From Hyphomicrobiales bacterium (lineage in GTDB: Bacteria; Pseudomonadota; Alphaproteobacteria; Rhizobiales; Xanthobacteraceae): a stretch of 64,000 nt of DNA. Under the pieces are notes generated by a model. It ran no database searches, was not told where the DNA came from, and saw only the letters and a program-made list of their open reading frames with translations. Each line of letters starts with the position of its first letter. Position 1 is the stretch's first letter. The stretch spans positions 1 to 64,000 of the forward strand of contig JAFKKG010000025.1 of assembly GCA_017305715.1 (NCBI GenBank), in the 5' to 3' direction. A program made the translations under genes and the position numbers. Of this stretch, positions 45,478 to 54,603 are shown one piece after another.

Positions 45478-47235
45478 TCAGGCCGGGGGCAATCCGAGCA
45501 ACGTGCGGAGCCGTGCGGGTCGTAGCGGTTTTGGAACGACCGGTATTCCACGCGCCTTCGCATCGCCGATTAGCGTGGGACTGAAATCGCCAGTAATCAG
45601 AGCACATGCCGGCGACGGTTCAGGGTGCCGCGCGGTGATCGCGGTAATCAGATCCAGCCCGTTGTACCCGTGTGTCAAACGATAGTCGGCCAGCACGAGC
45701 CCGTAGCGTGCTCCTTCCGCAAGCAGCGCAAGTGCGGCTTCGCCGTCGGCAACGGCGTCGAAGCGCACGCCCCATCGGCGGAGAAGATCGGAGAGCGCCG
45801 CGCGAACGTCGCGGTCGTCATCGATGATAAGCACCGGCAGATCGAGAGGTCTCGCCAACTGTATTTTCAATGTGTCGACGTTGACCGCGGCGTCCGCGGA
45901 AGCCGTCTGCGGTCCGGCCGGTGAGCTTGCAGGCTGGCTGAATTCGAAGCGCGAGCCTCGACCTTGTCGCGAAGTGACCGTGATCGCCGCGTCGATCAGC
46001 GCTCCAGAACGTCGAGCAATACTCAGTCCAAGTCCAAGTCCCTTTCGACGGTCTCGCTCGGGATTGTCCAATTGGACAAATTCTTCGAAAATGCGCTCAA
46101 GGTCCGCCTGGGCGATCCCGACGCCGGTATCCCAAACTTCGAATCTGATTCGGGACGAACGGGCGCGGGCGGCAACCAGGACACCACCTGAAACCGTGCA
46201 GCGGAGGGCATTCGACACGAGGTTGGCGAGCACTTGTTCCAGGAGCGCGCTATCGCTCGTCACCCACTCGCCGTTGGATCGAAAACGCAGATCAAGCTTC
46301 CGGTCCAGCGCAATGGGACGGAAATATTGGCTCAGGCGATCGAACATCGCGTCTACTGACGTTGGCCCGAGCCGAGGCTGCACCACGCCAGCTTCCAGTT
46401 TTGACAGGTCGAGCAGGCCGTCGAAAAGCGACTCCATCGCACCGATACTGTCCTGGATGTTGTTGACGACCGCGCGGCCGTCCGCGTTCAGTTTCAATTC
46501 ATCTAGCGACGCCGAAAACAGGGAGAGCGCATAAAGTGGTTGACGCAGATCGTGACTGGCCGCCGCCAGAAACTGGGACTTGGCGAGACTTGCGAGTTCG
46601 GCTTTATGACGCGCGTCTTCAGCTTGTGCCTTTTGCACCGTCAGAGCGTCCAGGAGCGCGCGATTCTCAAATCTGATGCGAAAGCCGTCATCGATCGTTC
46701 TGGCCTGAACTCGGCAGAAGGCGAACATTGTCAGCGCAAAAAGACCGGAAGCCACGCCAAGAAGGATGTATTCGAACTGTCCCGTAGCCAGTAGCCGCAC
46801 GACGACCGGCGCGAACATGAATCCGACGAGTGCATAGAGGCCGGGGGGATTGTAGGCGTTCGCCGGCACGCTTCCGCCGGACACGCCATACAGGCAACAA
46901 AGCGTGAGTGCGACAGTCGCTGGTTCATCAGGATGGGCAAAGAGAAAAATCGTGGAGCCCCAGAGCGAACCTGTGACGACCATGTAGAGCGTGTAGGCGT
47001 TGGCCCAGCGGCCAAGCGTCGCGTCCTCGTGCTCGCGCCGTCGCCAGGCTCGAATAAGCAGTTCGCGCCACACTTGTGTTGCCACCTGCACCAACGCCCA
47101 GCCCGCAATCGTGGGCCACGGCGTGTAGGGTGCTGCCGTTCCGATCATGTACAGCGTGACGACCACCGCAGCCGCCGCGGAGTTTCGCATTTGCAGGTAG
47201 AGGGTCCGTATGGCCTCCGCGCGAACAGGGTTCAT
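45478..47235 (-). CDS. Hybrid sensor histidine kinase with C-terminal receiver domain
   Basis: A 585-residue membrane kinase. About six hydrophobic segments fill residues 18-190 (AAAAVVVTLYMIG to GVASGLFALTMFAFC). A HisKA domain with the phospho-acceptor AAASHDLRQPL is near residue 230, and a HATPase domain follows (VLANLVSNALRC, WDTGVGI, KGLGLGLSI). A receiver domain begins at DLPVLIIDDDRDVRAALSDLL, with its phosphorylated Asp in LVLADYRL. Its ATG overlaps the stop of the response regulator gene (ATGA). This type, with an HDLRQPL motif, often works with a NarL/LuxR regulator as here. The signal is unknown. Confidence 0.9.
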   Translation of the reverse strand: MNPVRAEAIRTLYLQMRNSAAAAVVVTLYMIGTAAPYTPWPTIAGWALVQVATQVWRELLIRAWRRREHEDATLGRWANAYTLYMVVTGSLWGSTIFLFAHPDEPATVALTLCCLYGVSGGSVPANAYNPPGLYALVGFMFAPVVVRLLATGQFEYILLGVASGLFALTMFAFCRVQARTIDDGFRIRFENRALLDALTVQKAQAEDARHKAELASLAKSQFLAAASHDLRQPLYALSLFSASLDELKLNADGRAVVNNIQDSIGAMESLFDGLLDLSKLEAGVVQPRLGPTSVDAMFDRLSQYFRPIALDRKLDLRFRSNGEWVTSDSALLEQVLANLVSNALRCTVSGGVLVAARARSSRIRFEVWDTGVGIAQADLERIFEEFVQLDNPERDRRKGLGLGLSIARRSGALIDAAITVTSRQGRGSRFEFSQPASSPAGPQTASADAAVNVDTLKIQLARPLDLPVLIIDDDRDVRAALSDLLRRWGVRFDAVADGEAALALLAEGARYGLVLADYRLTHGYNGLDLITAITARHPEPSPACALITGDFSPTLIGDAKARGIPVVPKPLRPARLRTLLGLPPA

Positions 47236-47837
47236 CGCTCGATGAGGCCCAGTTCGCGCCCGCGGATCACCGCCTGCATTCTGCTGTGCACGCCGAGCAA
47301 GTGAAAGAGCTCCGTCAGATGAGCACGGACCGTGCGCTCGGCAATGCCGAGCTGATGCCGGATTTCCTTGTTGCCAAGACCCGCGGCGAGAAGCGCTAAC
47401 ACTTCTGCTTGTCTGGGGGTAAGCACGGGCAGATTGTTGGGGCGCTCCGAGTCCGGAAATGCCAAGCCTCCGCCCAAAACGGTATCGAGCATGTCAACAA
47501 TGGTCTCGGGGGAAGCCGTTTTGGCGATGAAGCCGGCTGCGCCGCTCGCCCGAGCGCGGGTCCGTACGGTCACGTCATCGCTGCCGGAGATCAAAACCGA
47601 AGGCAGCTTCGGCCACGTATCCGCGATAATCCTCAGAAGGTTAAATCCGTCATCGTCGGGAAGTCTGACGTCGATAATCGTTAAATCGGGGGAAAGATTT
47701 CGCAGTTCGGTTAACGCCTGCGTTGCCGACCCCGCCGCGTGCAGCGTCCATTCGGGCCGCAAGGCGCGCACCATATGCGAGAACCCGCCCGCGAACACAG
47801 GATGGTCGTCCACAATGAGGAGCGTTGCTGCCGTCAT
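47232..47837 (-). CDS. NarL/LuxR family response regulator
   Basis: A 201-residue two-domain regulator. The receiver domain starts TLLIVDDHPVFAGGF, with the phospho-acceptor in TIIDVRLPDDDG and the switch lysine in GFIAKTAS. The LuxR-type helix-turn-helix is LTPRQAEVLALLAAGLGNKEIRHQLGIAERTVRAHLTELFHLLGVHSRMQAVI. It is the first gene of a two-gene operon with the hybrid kinase, translationally coupled to it by a 4-bp overlap. The divergent PEP-CTERM gene at 48021 is a possible target by position only. Confidence 0.92.
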   Translation of the reverse strand: MTAATLLIVDDHPVFAGGFSHMVRALRPEWTLHAAGSATQALTELRNLSPDLTIIDVRLPDDDGFNLLRIIADTWPKLPSVLISGSDDVTVRTRARASGAAGFIAKTASPETIVDMLDTVLGGGLAFPDSERPNNLPVLTPRQAEVLALLAAGLGNKEIRHQLGIAERTVRAHLTELFHLLGVHSRMQAVIRGRELGLIER

Positions 47838-48020
47838 GGCCTTTCATAGCCGTGTTCCGCGAACGCCGCGACCTGCCTCTTTAGGCTATTTGAGCGGCAT
47901 GCTGAATATTCTACCTAATTAATCTGCCTCGCGAGGCATGGAGGTCGCCGATGATGAAAAAGGGTGATCATCAAGCCCCAATTTGGACTGCGCGGCGTCA
48001 GAAATAATGGAGGATCAGGC

Positions 48021-48692
48021 ATGTTGGATAAAAAACTATTTGTTGGAATCATTGTCGCGTTGGGGCTGAGCATCCAACCAGGAAATGCTGCTCTTCTCGT
48101 AAATGGTGATTTCGAGAGCCCGGGAGGCAGCTCCGTGAGCCCAATCTCCTCATCGACGATTACCGGGTGGACGTTCAGCGGGGACGAATATCTGATCTAT
48201 AATCAAAGCGGTTATAATGGAGGCATCACAGCCCAAAGTGGTGATTTTTATATTAGCTTGGGGCACAACGGGACAACCGGCGGCACGTTGTCGCAGTCAT
48301 TTTCCACGACCGTGGGGCAGTCATACCTGGTTTCATATTATACGTCGGAGCAACAGGGGAGTGCTACCGACCAGCAGGTCGTAGTGAGCGTTTTCGGCAG
48401 TGATCCGAACGTGGCCCTGGCCAGTCAAACAACTCAGATCATCGATAGTATCGGAGTTTGGAATCTCAACAGCTTCACATTCATCGCCGATTCCACTTCG
48501 ACCACGCTGCAATTTTTCGATGCAACCTTGGTAGGAGGTGGCGCGAACTGGGCGCTGGATACGGTAAGCGTGACCGACGGGGTGCCAGAACCATCGACCT
48601 GGGCGATGATGATATTGGGATTTGCCGGTATCGGTTTCATGGCTTACCGCCGGACGTCAGCGTCGGCATTGACCATGCAAATTTCCGCGTGA
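48021..48692 (+). CDS. PEP-CTERM sorting domain protein
   Basis: A 223-residue secreted protein: signal peptide MLDKKLFVGIIVALGLSIQPGNA, then NGDFESPGG, a start typical of DUF642/choice-of-anchor carbohydrate-binding-like beta-sandwiches, then SITGWTFSGDEYL-type repeats of aromatic and Gly residues. The tail [24 protein letters not shown] is a complete PEP-CTERM signal. GGAGG lies 7 bp before the ATG at 48021. It is divergent from the LuxR-type regulator and kinase. The function is probably extracellular; no exosortase is nearby. Confidence 0.87.
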   Translation: MLDKKLFVGIIVALGLSIQPGNAALLVNGDFESPGGSSVSPISSSTITGWTFSGDEYLIYNQSGYNGGITAQSGDFYISLGHNGTTGGTLSQSFSTTVGQSYLVSYYTSEQQGSATDQQVVVSVFGSDPNVALASQTTQIIDSIGVWNLNSFTFIADSTSTTLQFFDATLVGGGANWALDTVSVTDGVPEPSTWAMMILGFAGIGFMAYRRTSASALTMQISA

Positions 48693-48812
48693 TTGACGCC
48701 CGGATCGGCATCCGAAACGCTACATGAATGCTCGTCTCCTTCATTTGAAGGATGATCGGGTTGGATTGTCGTCCGTCAGGATGCTGATCGGCCGAGTTAG
48801 AGCACCCGCTCC

Positions 48813-48841
48813 AGCCTTCGCTCGCGAAGCGAGAGAAGGCT
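48813..48841. repeat. Imperfect hairpin repeat
   Basis: AGCCTTC-G-CTCGC, loop GAA, and GCGAG-A-GAAGGCT form a 12-bp stem with one mismatch in the 280-bp gap between the PEP-CTERM and peptidase genes. No T run follows. It resembles small palindromic intergenic repeats common in Bradyrhizobiaceae. Confidence 0.45.
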
Positions 48842-48976
48842 GCCTCGCCGAAGCGTATCGGCGGAAGCGGGCTTGCGATCGCGAGTTGCGGCTTGGCAAG
48901 CCGATCGTCGACCTTGCGCAGCGAAGCGTCCCGGCGGATGCTCGCACTCCCCGCAGGCCCGATCCAGGTGAACCCC

Positions 48977-50170
48977 ATGCCCGTCGACACCAAAACCGCC
49001 ACCGACCGTCTCATGCGTTTCCTCGCCGTCGAGGGCGTGACCGGAAAGGAGGCGGCGATCGGGCGCGAGCTCGGCGCGGCGCTAAGGGAAAGCGGCGTGC
49101 CTGATAATGCGATCCGGCTCGACGACGCCAATACGCGCATTCCCGTGCCGACCGAGACCGGCAATTTGATCGTCGATCTGCCCGGCCGCGGCGCGATGCA
49201 CAACCAGCCGCGGATCATGTTCATGACGCATATGGACACTGTGCCGTTGTGCGCGGGCGCCAAACCAAAACTGGCGGGGCGAAAAATCGTCAATACGGCG
49301 AAGACCGCGCTCGGCGGCGACAACCGCGCCGGCTGCGGCGTGCTCGTCACGCTGGCGGCCGAACTGGCAAAACAGCAGCTCGATCATCCGCCGATCACGC
49401 TGCTGTTCTGCGTGCGCGAGGAGAGTGGGCTGTGGGGCGCGCGCCATGTCAAGACCGCCGAACTCGGCTCGCCCGGCATGGCGTTCAACTTCGACGGCGG
49501 CTCGGCCTCCAATGTCACGATCGGTGCCGTTGGCGCGGATCGCTGGCAGGTTGAGATTTTCGGCCGCGCCGCCCACGCCGGCGTCGCGCCCGAACGCGGC
49601 ATCAGTTCGACGATGATTCTGGCGCTGGCGCTTGCCGACGTGAAGGCCGGCGGCTGGTTCGGCAAGGTCGTGAAAGGCAAGCGGCAGGGCACCAGCAATG
49701 TCGGCCCGGTCACCGGCGGCGAGGGCCGGCCGGCCGGGGACGCCACCAACGTCGTCACCGACTATGTCCATGTGCGGGGCGAAAGCCGCAGCCACGATGC
49801 GAAGTTCTTCAAGGAGATCACCAGGGCTTACAAGGCGGCGTTCGAGAAAGCCGCCAAGCGCGTGACGAACAGCGCCGGCAAGTCCGGCAAGGTCAAGTTC
49901 AAGGCCGAGACCGACTATTATCCGTTCCGCATGAAGGACAGCCTGCCCGTCGTCAAACGCGCCGTCGCGGCGGTGTCCGGCGTCGGCGGAACCCCAAGCA
50001 TCCGCGCCGCCAATGGCGGGCTGGATGCCAACTGGATGGTGCGCCACGGCGTTCCGACGGTGACCTTCGGCGCCGGTCAGAACGAGCCGCACACGATCGA
50101 CGAATGGATCAATCTCGACGAATACGACCGCGCCTGCGCGCTCGCGCTGCAGCTTGCGACGATGCGATGA
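48977..50170 (+). CDS. M20 family metallopeptidase (PepT-like)
   Basis: A 397-residue zinc exopeptidase. Metal-binding and catalytic residues are seen in MTHMDTV, ALGGDNRAG, CVREESGLWGARH (catalytic Glu pair) and FNFDGGSAS; the dimerisation domain includes GRAAHAGVAPERGISS. The C-terminal VTFGAGQNEPHTIDEWINL holds the last metal ligand. It starts at ATG 48977 behind AGGTG; earlier in-frame codons lie in repeat-like sequence. It probably trims peptides or hydrolyses N-acyl amino acids in the cytoplasm. It is a single gene, convergent with the following Bug-protein gene. Confidence 0.88.
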   Translation: MPVDTKTATDRLMRFLAVEGVTGKEAAIGRELGAALRESGVPDNAIRLDDANTRIPVPTETGNLIVDLPGRGAMHNQPRIMFMTHMDTVPLCAGAKPKLAGRKIVNTAKTALGGDNRAGCGVLVTLAAELAKQQLDHPPITLLFCVREESGLWGARHVKTAELGSPGMAFNFDGGSASNVTIGAVGADRWQVEIFGRAAHAGVAPERGISSTMILALALADVKAGGWFGKVVKGKRQGTSNVGPVTGGEGRPAGDATNVVTDYVHVRGESRSHDAKFFKEITRAYKAAFEKAAKRVTNSAGKSGKVKFKAETDYYPFRMKDSLPVVKRAVAAVSGVGGTPSIRAANGGLDANWMVRHGVPTVTFGAGQNEPHTIDEWINLDEYDRACALALQLATMR

Positions 50171-50206
50171 GGGTGGGCTGACGTCACACGCCTGCCGGCC
50201 CGCCGA

Positions 50207-51193
50207 TCACTTCTGCCGCAGATCCAGTTCGTCCATCAGTTTGCTCTGGTAGTCGAAATCCTGCTTGATGTAGGCGGCGAATTCGTCCGGCGAGGAGCCG
50301 ACGATGAAGAGGCCGTTGTCTTCGACGATGCGCCGAAGGTCGGGCGATGCCAGGGCCTTGATGGATTCCCGGTAGATGAGATCGACGCGGTCCTTGGGCA
50401 CGCCGGCGGGAAACAGGATTCCGAAGTAGCCGGTCAGGCTGTAGTCCTTGATGCCGGCCTCGGTCATGGTGGGCGTGTCGGGCAGGGCCGGTGACCGCTG
50501 GTTGCCCGTGATCGCCAAAACCTTCATCTGCTTCTGCGCGACCATGGGAACGGCGGTTATCAGCGAATTGAAGGTCATGCTGACGGTGCCGGTCATCACG
50601 TCCGAGAGCAGCGCGGGCGTGTTGTACGGCACGGCGATCAGATCGAGTCCCGCCCGCCGTTCGAATAGCCGGCCGGCAATGTGGGTCAGATTGCCGGCGC
50701 CGCTCGTCGCATAGGACATCGTTCCCGGCTTCTGCTTGGCCGCGGCCACCAGTTCCGCGACCGAGTTGGCCGGCAGATTGGTCAGCAAAGCGAGGCCATA
50801 CGAGCCGGCCAGTTGCGTGATCGGCGTGAAATCCTTGAAGACGTCGTAGGGCGGCGTCTTCGACACGTTGGGATTGGCGGTGAACGATCCGGTCGTGAGC
50901 AGAATCGTATAGCCGTCGGGCGGCGACTTCGCCACGCTCTGCGTGCCGATGATCCCGTTGGCGCCGGCGCGGGCTTCGACGATCACCGGCTGGCCCAGCG
51001 AGTCGCTCAGCTTTTGCGCCAGACCGCGTGCCAGCACGTCGGTCGATCCGCCGGCCGCGAAGGGCTGCACGATCTTGATGAGACGGTTCGGATAGTCGTC
51101 ACAGAATGCCTGACCTGGCGCCAGCGACAAGCCGACGACAGCAACCAGCAGACTTTCGCGCCAGGACCAGGAATATTTCGCGCTTCCAGCCAT
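50207..51193 (-). CDS. Bug/TctC-type tripartite tricarboxylate transporter substrate-binding protein
   Basis: A 328-residue periplasmic protein with a signal peptide (SLLVAVVGLSLAPGQAFC) and the family start YPNRLIKIVQPFAAGGSTDVLARGLAQKLS, then VIVEARAGANGIIGTQSVAKSPPDGYTIL and YATSGAGNLTHIAGRLF. Bug proteins bind small carboxylates and feed TctAB permeases, which are not in the window, as is usual for orphan Bug genes. It lies downstream of a CocE-type hydrolase on the same strand, with only 13 bp between. Confidence 0.9.
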   Translation of the reverse strand: MAGSAKYSWSWRESLLVAVVGLSLAPGQAFCDDYPNRLIKIVQPFAAGGSTDVLARGLAQKLSDSLGQPVIVEARAGANGIIGTQSVAKSPPDGYTILLTTGSFTANPNVSKTPPYDVFKDFTPITQLAGSYGLALLTNLPANSVAELVAAAKQKPGTMSYATSGAGNLTHIAGRLFERRAGLDLIAVPYNTPALLSDVMTGTVSMTFNSLITAVPMVAQKQMKVLAITGNQRSPALPDTPTMTEAGIKDYSLTGYFGILFPAGVPKDRVDLIYRESIKALASPDLRRIVEDNGLFIVGSSPDEFAAYIKQDFDYQSKLMDELDLRQK

Positions 51194-51206
51194 CGCCCGT
51201 ACCTTT

Positions 51207-52898
51207 CTAACCCTTCGCCGGTATCAGCGGCATCAGCAGGTACGAAGCATGTTCGCCGCCGGTCAGGATGCTGTTGGCGCCGCCGAACTCCTCCTTGGTG
51301 CGGTCCATTGGATGGTTGTGCGTGAGCCGGCCGGGGGTGTCGGGGAATTCAAAATCCTTGCCCATCAGCGTCAGCGCCATTCGGTATCCCCTGGGAAAGA
51401 CCATGCAGGTCGGCCAGAGCTCGACGTCGAGCTGGTAGACCTGATGGGGCGTGAGTTTTTGAATCTCGTCATGGGCATGGAACACGCGGTAGGGCAGCGT
51501 CCGGTCCGGATCGATCTTGCGGTGCGAAGCGCGCAGCCAGCCGCGGGCGACCGGCGTCGGCTCATGCGCGCCGGTGAAGATCACTTCGCGTCCCTCGGGA
51601 TCGAAGATGCGCAGGATCGCGAACACGTCCATGTCCGTCGTGGACGACGACACGAACAGACGGGCGGTGACGAATCCGGTGAATTCCGTGTCCTGTTCGA
51701 AGGGAGGCGTCGTGAAGGTGACGCCGTCGCCCATCGCTTCATAGGTCACGGTTTCTGGTTTCGCCGGCGGCTTCGGGCCGATGCTGGAGGAGGCGCCGTC
51801 GAGGTAGAACTTCGTCCACTGGGTGCGCGCCAGCGGAAACTCGTGCTCCATCCGGAAAGGCGCCTTGTCGGGCCAGCGGATGGCGAGCTGCACGCGCGGC
51901 TCGTCCTGCCAGCCGTTGGCTTCGCCTTTGAGGAAATGATCGAAGAACCGTTTCTGGATCGCGACATATTCCGGCAGGTAAAAGCTGTCCCAGTGGGTGC
52001 CGACATGCATCGAAAGCCATTTGTCCTTGGATGCGACATTCATGAAACCTTCGACGTTGCCGCGCAGATGGATTCCCGGGCCGCCCCAATTGCCGGCCGA
52101 CAGGACCGGGATGTGGATGCGGCTGAGGTCGGGCGTCCGTTCGCGGAACCATTCGTCGTCAAGCGGGTGGCGCAGCAGGTCGGCCGGATAGTCCGTGCGG
52201 TTTGCTTCGAGCAATGCCTTGCTCAGCGCCGGGCCGGTGCTCGGCTTGTTGGTGTCGCGGTCGAAATAGGTGGTTTCGCCGTTGCCGTGCTGGTTGACCA
52301 GAACCTGACGCGGCCACCAGGCCGTCGTGAACGTGTTGGCGAGAATGCCGCCATGGTGGCTGCCGTCGCGGTAGTAGTCGACATATCCCTCCCAGGGAAC
52401 GATGGCCGCCAGATGAGGCGGCTGCAATGCGGCGACGGCCCACTGCGTGAACGCGTAGTAGGAAATGCCGATCAGGCCGACCTTGCCGTTGGACCATGGC
52501 TGTTGTCCTGCCCATTCGATCGAGCAGCAATAGTCCTGCATTTCGCGGGGAGACCGCGGGTCGAGATAGCCCGGCGACTTGCCGGTGCCGCGTGCGTCAA
52601 TCTGGATGACGACATAGCCGTGCGGCACCCAGCGCTCGGGATCGACGGTTTCCCAGCGCAGATAGCGACCCGTCGAGCCGTTGGCGCACAGATCGGGGTA
52701 GATCGCGAGCAGCTTGCCCCACTGCACCGGAAACGCATCTTCAAAATGGGCATCCTTGCCGTAGACGCCCTGCGCGAGGATGACGGGGAAGCGGCCTTCC
52801 GCCGTGGGACGGAACACGTTGGCCCGCAGGAACAGGCCGTCGTCCATCTCGACGAGGACGTCCTTCTCGAACTGCATTTCGAACGGTTGATCGCTCAC
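51207..52898 (-). CDS. CocE/NonD family alpha/beta hydrolase
   Basis: A 563-residue enzyme of the X-Pro dipeptidyl-peptidase S15/cocaine-esterase type. The N-terminal catalytic domain starts DVLVEMDDGLFLRANVFRPTAEGRFPVIL. The nucleophile serine is in KVGLIGISYYAFTQWAVA, and IDARGTGKSPG forms the oxyanion region. The C-terminal part from TYEAMGDGVTFTTPPFEQDTEFTG is the jelly-roll domain. The start is GTG 52898 after GGGAGAGC. It cleaves esters or amides of small acyl groups. A shared strand with the Bug protein, polysaccharide deacetylase and GntR genes suggests one catabolic unit. Confidence 0.9.
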   Translation of the reverse strand: MSDQPFEMQFEKDVLVEMDDGLFLRANVFRPTAEGRFPVILAQGVYGKDAHFEDAFPVQWGKLLAIYPDLCANGSTGRYLRWETVDPERWVPHGYVVIQIDARGTGKSPGYLDPRSPREMQDYCCSIEWAGQQPWSNGKVGLIGISYYAFTQWAVAALQPPHLAAIVPWEGYVDYYRDGSHHGGILANTFTTAWWPRQVLVNQHGNGETTYFDRDTNKPSTGPALSKALLEANRTDYPADLLRHPLDDEWFRERTPDLSRIHIPVLSAGNWGGPGIHLRGNVEGFMNVASKDKWLSMHVGTHWDSFYLPEYVAIQKRFFDHFLKGEANGWQDEPRVQLAIRWPDKAPFRMEHEFPLARTQWTKFYLDGASSSIGPKPPAKPETVTYEAMGDGVTFTTPPFEQDTEFTGFVTARLFVSSSTTDMDVFAILRIFDPEGREVIFTGAHEPTPVARGWLRASHRKIDPDRTLPYRVFHAHDEIQKLTPHQVYQLDVELWPTCMVFPRGYRMALTLMGKDFEFPDTPGRLTHNHPMDRTKEEFGGANSILTGGEHASYLLMPLIPAKG

Positions 52899-52965
52899 GT
52901 CTGCTCTCCCTTGTTTTCTTGGGGCGCGCGCGGGCCGTCCGGATGCGATCCGGCTGCGGCACGCC

Positions 52966-53829
52966 TCACCCGATTGATTTGTCGGCGTGTCGCGCGGCCT
53001 CCTCGCGGGTGCCGACCCATACTTCCTTCATGCCGCTCACGCGCTTCATGATCTCGTCGAAAACCCAGGCGCCGGCGGGCCTGCCGTAGACGTGCGTATG
53101 GATGGTGACGTCAAAGAACATCGGTACGGTTTCGCGCGTGAGGCAGGCGGACAGCGTGTCTTCGAATTGTTCGAGCAATGCGCGCGCGTTGTTGCCGTAA
53201 CGAATGGCGCTTGGCAGGTCGTTGACGTCCATGGTGAGGGAAAGCGCCATGATGCCGACCGGGCCGAAATTCTCGCGATAGGGCAGGTCGTCGTCGTTGC
53301 AGTCGCCGTGGTGCTGATATCCGGCTTCTGCCAGCAGGCGCGCATGGATCGGGCTTCCGGTCCCGCGCGGGCTGATCCAGCCGGTCGGTTTCGCGCCCGT
53401 CACATTCGCGATCAACCCGGTGGTCCGGCGGATATTCTCGCGCTGCGCCGCCTCATCGAGATAGACCGGGATGATGTCCATGCCATACGAGTGCGCGACG
53501 ATCTCGTGCCCGGCTTGATGGATGGCGCGAACCGTCTCCGGCCATTTTTCGGCGAGCACGCCGTTCGTCATCACGCTCATCTTGATACCGTGGCGTGCGG
53601 CGATTTCCAGGGCGCGCCATATCCCGCGTACCGGGCCATACAGCCCCCATGAAGCGGCGTTGATGTCATGGAAGCCTGGCTTCAGCGGGTTGCCCATCGG
53701 GCCGATGCCCGGAGTCTGGCCATCCGACCAGCCTTCATAGGCGACGTTGAAGATGATGCCGACGCGGGCGCCATTGGGCCAGCGAAAGGCGCTGTCGGCG
53801 CGGGTGACGCTACGTTCGGATGAAATCAC
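52966..53829 (-). CDS. Polysaccharide deacetylase family protein (PuuE-like)
   Basis: A 287-residue NodB-fold hydrolase. It shows GARVGIIFNVAYEGWSDG, GIWRALEIAARHGIKMSVMTNGVLAE, GHEIVAHSYGMDIIP (metal-binding His) and GWISPRGTGS, and HTHVYGRPAGAWVF near the end. The pattern is closer to the allantoinase/PuuE-type branch that acts on C-N bonds than to chitin deacetylases. It starts at GTG 53829, overlapping the GntR stop (GTGA), with GGAAG as ribosome site. Coupling to a GntR regulator indicates a catabolic role with a dedicated repressor. The substrate is unknown. Confidence 0.85.
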   Translation of the reverse strand: MISSERSVTRADSAFRWPNGARVGIIFNVAYEGWSDGQTPGIGPMGNPLKPGFHDINAASWGLYGPVRGIWRALEIAARHGIKMSVMTNGVLAEKWPETVRAIHQAGHEIVAHSYGMDIIPVYLDEAAQRENIRRTTGLIANVTGAKPTGWISPRGTGSPIHARLLAEAGYQHHGDCNDDDLPYRENFGPVGIMALSLTMDVNDLPSAIRYGNNARALLEQFEDTLSACLTRETVPMFFDVTIHTHVYGRPAGAWVFDEIMKRVSGMKEVWVGTREEAARHADKSIG

Positions 53830-54551
53830 GCGCTGCTTCCTGAAACCGGCCCGACGGCAAACGTCGCCTCGACGATATGCATCGTTGCCATGAAGTGTTT
53901 TGCGAGCGCGTCGACCGCCGCATCGGCGTCGCGCCGGAGCACGGCCTCGACGATCGCGGCGTGTTCGGCCCCGACATCGCGCGGCTTGCTGACATCGCGG
54001 ATCGCAAGCCGTCGGTAGCGCTCGCTTTGCTCGTGCAGCACGTTGCGGAAGCCGAGCAGCCATGGCGAGCCGCAGGCATTGACCAGCGCGCGATGAAAGA
54101 CGTGGTGGCGCACGACCCATTCCTCGTAGTGCACGCCCGGCTCGTCCGGGTAGCGGTAGGGGACAGCCTTCAGCGCGTCGAACGCCGCTTCCACGGCATT
54201 CAGCCAGGCCTTGTCGCCGTGCTCGATCGAGCGCCGCAGGGCAATGCCTTCGATATCGATCCGCGTGCGGGTCACGTCCATGAGATCGGCCAGCGACACC
54301 GGGCTGACACGAAACCCGCGCTGGTCCGACGCCTGCACCAGTCCATCGGCGACCAGCCGCGACAAGGCTTCGCGAACCGCGGTCAGGCTGACCGAAAATT
54401 GCTTGGCGAGGCCGGCGATATGAAGCCGTTGGCCGGGCAGCAGCCGGGTCGACAGGATGTCCGCCCGCAGCCGCTCCTGGACCGCTGACGTCAGACTTCT
54501 CGGTCGATCGTCGGCCAGACCCTCGTCGAAACTCAACCCAATGCTGCCCAT
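53826..54551 (-). CDS. GntR family regulator (FadR/FCD type)
   Basis: A 241-residue repressor: winged helix LTSAVQERLRADILSTRLLPGQRLHIAGLAKQFSVSLTAVREALSRLVADGLV, then an all-helical FCD domain (TRTRIDIEGIALRRSIEHGD, then VRHHVFHRALVNACGSPWLLGFRN, then EHAAIVEAVLRRDADAAVDALAKHF) with the usual metal-binding His and Asp residues. It is translated together with the deacetylase gene that follows. It probably controls that gene, CocE and Bug on the same strand, and perhaps the divergent CaiB gene. Confidence 0.9.
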   Translation of the reverse strand: MGSIGLSFDEGLADDRPRSLTSAVQERLRADILSTRLLPGQRLHIAGLAKQFSVSLTAVREALSRLVADGLVQASDQRGFRVSPVSLADLMDVTRTRIDIEGIALRRSIEHGDKAWLNAVEAAFDALKAVPYRYPDEPGVHYEEWVVRHHVFHRALVNACGSPWLLGFRNVLHEQSERYRRLAIRDVSKPRDVGAEHAAIVEAVLRRDADAAVDALAKHFMATMHIVEATFAVGPVSGSSA

Positions 54552-54591
54552 GGCGACGGAGACTGGCAGCCAAATTTAGAATCGTCAATCG

Positions 54592-54603
54592 AAAATCGAT
54601 TTT
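54592..54603. promoter_or_regulatory. AT-rich palindrome upstream of the GntR gene
   Basis: AAAATCGATTTT is a perfect 12-bp palindrome about 40 bp before the GntR start, preceded by AATCGTCAATCG half-sites. Its position in the divergent GntR/CaiB gap makes it a candidate autoregulatory operator. The short length keeps confidence low. Confidence 0.35.

Noticed and set aside
45440-45480. tRNA-like GGGGGTTCGATTCC on the plus strand
   Set aside because: The T stem pairs poorly (GGGGG against CCTTT), there is no CCA end and no anticodon arm. It is at most a weak remnant.
53829-54588. N-terminal extension of the deacetylase gene to 54588
   Set aside because: The extra part lies out of frame over the GntR gene and has no similarity to deacetylases. 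The GTG at 53829 with GGAAG is a better start.
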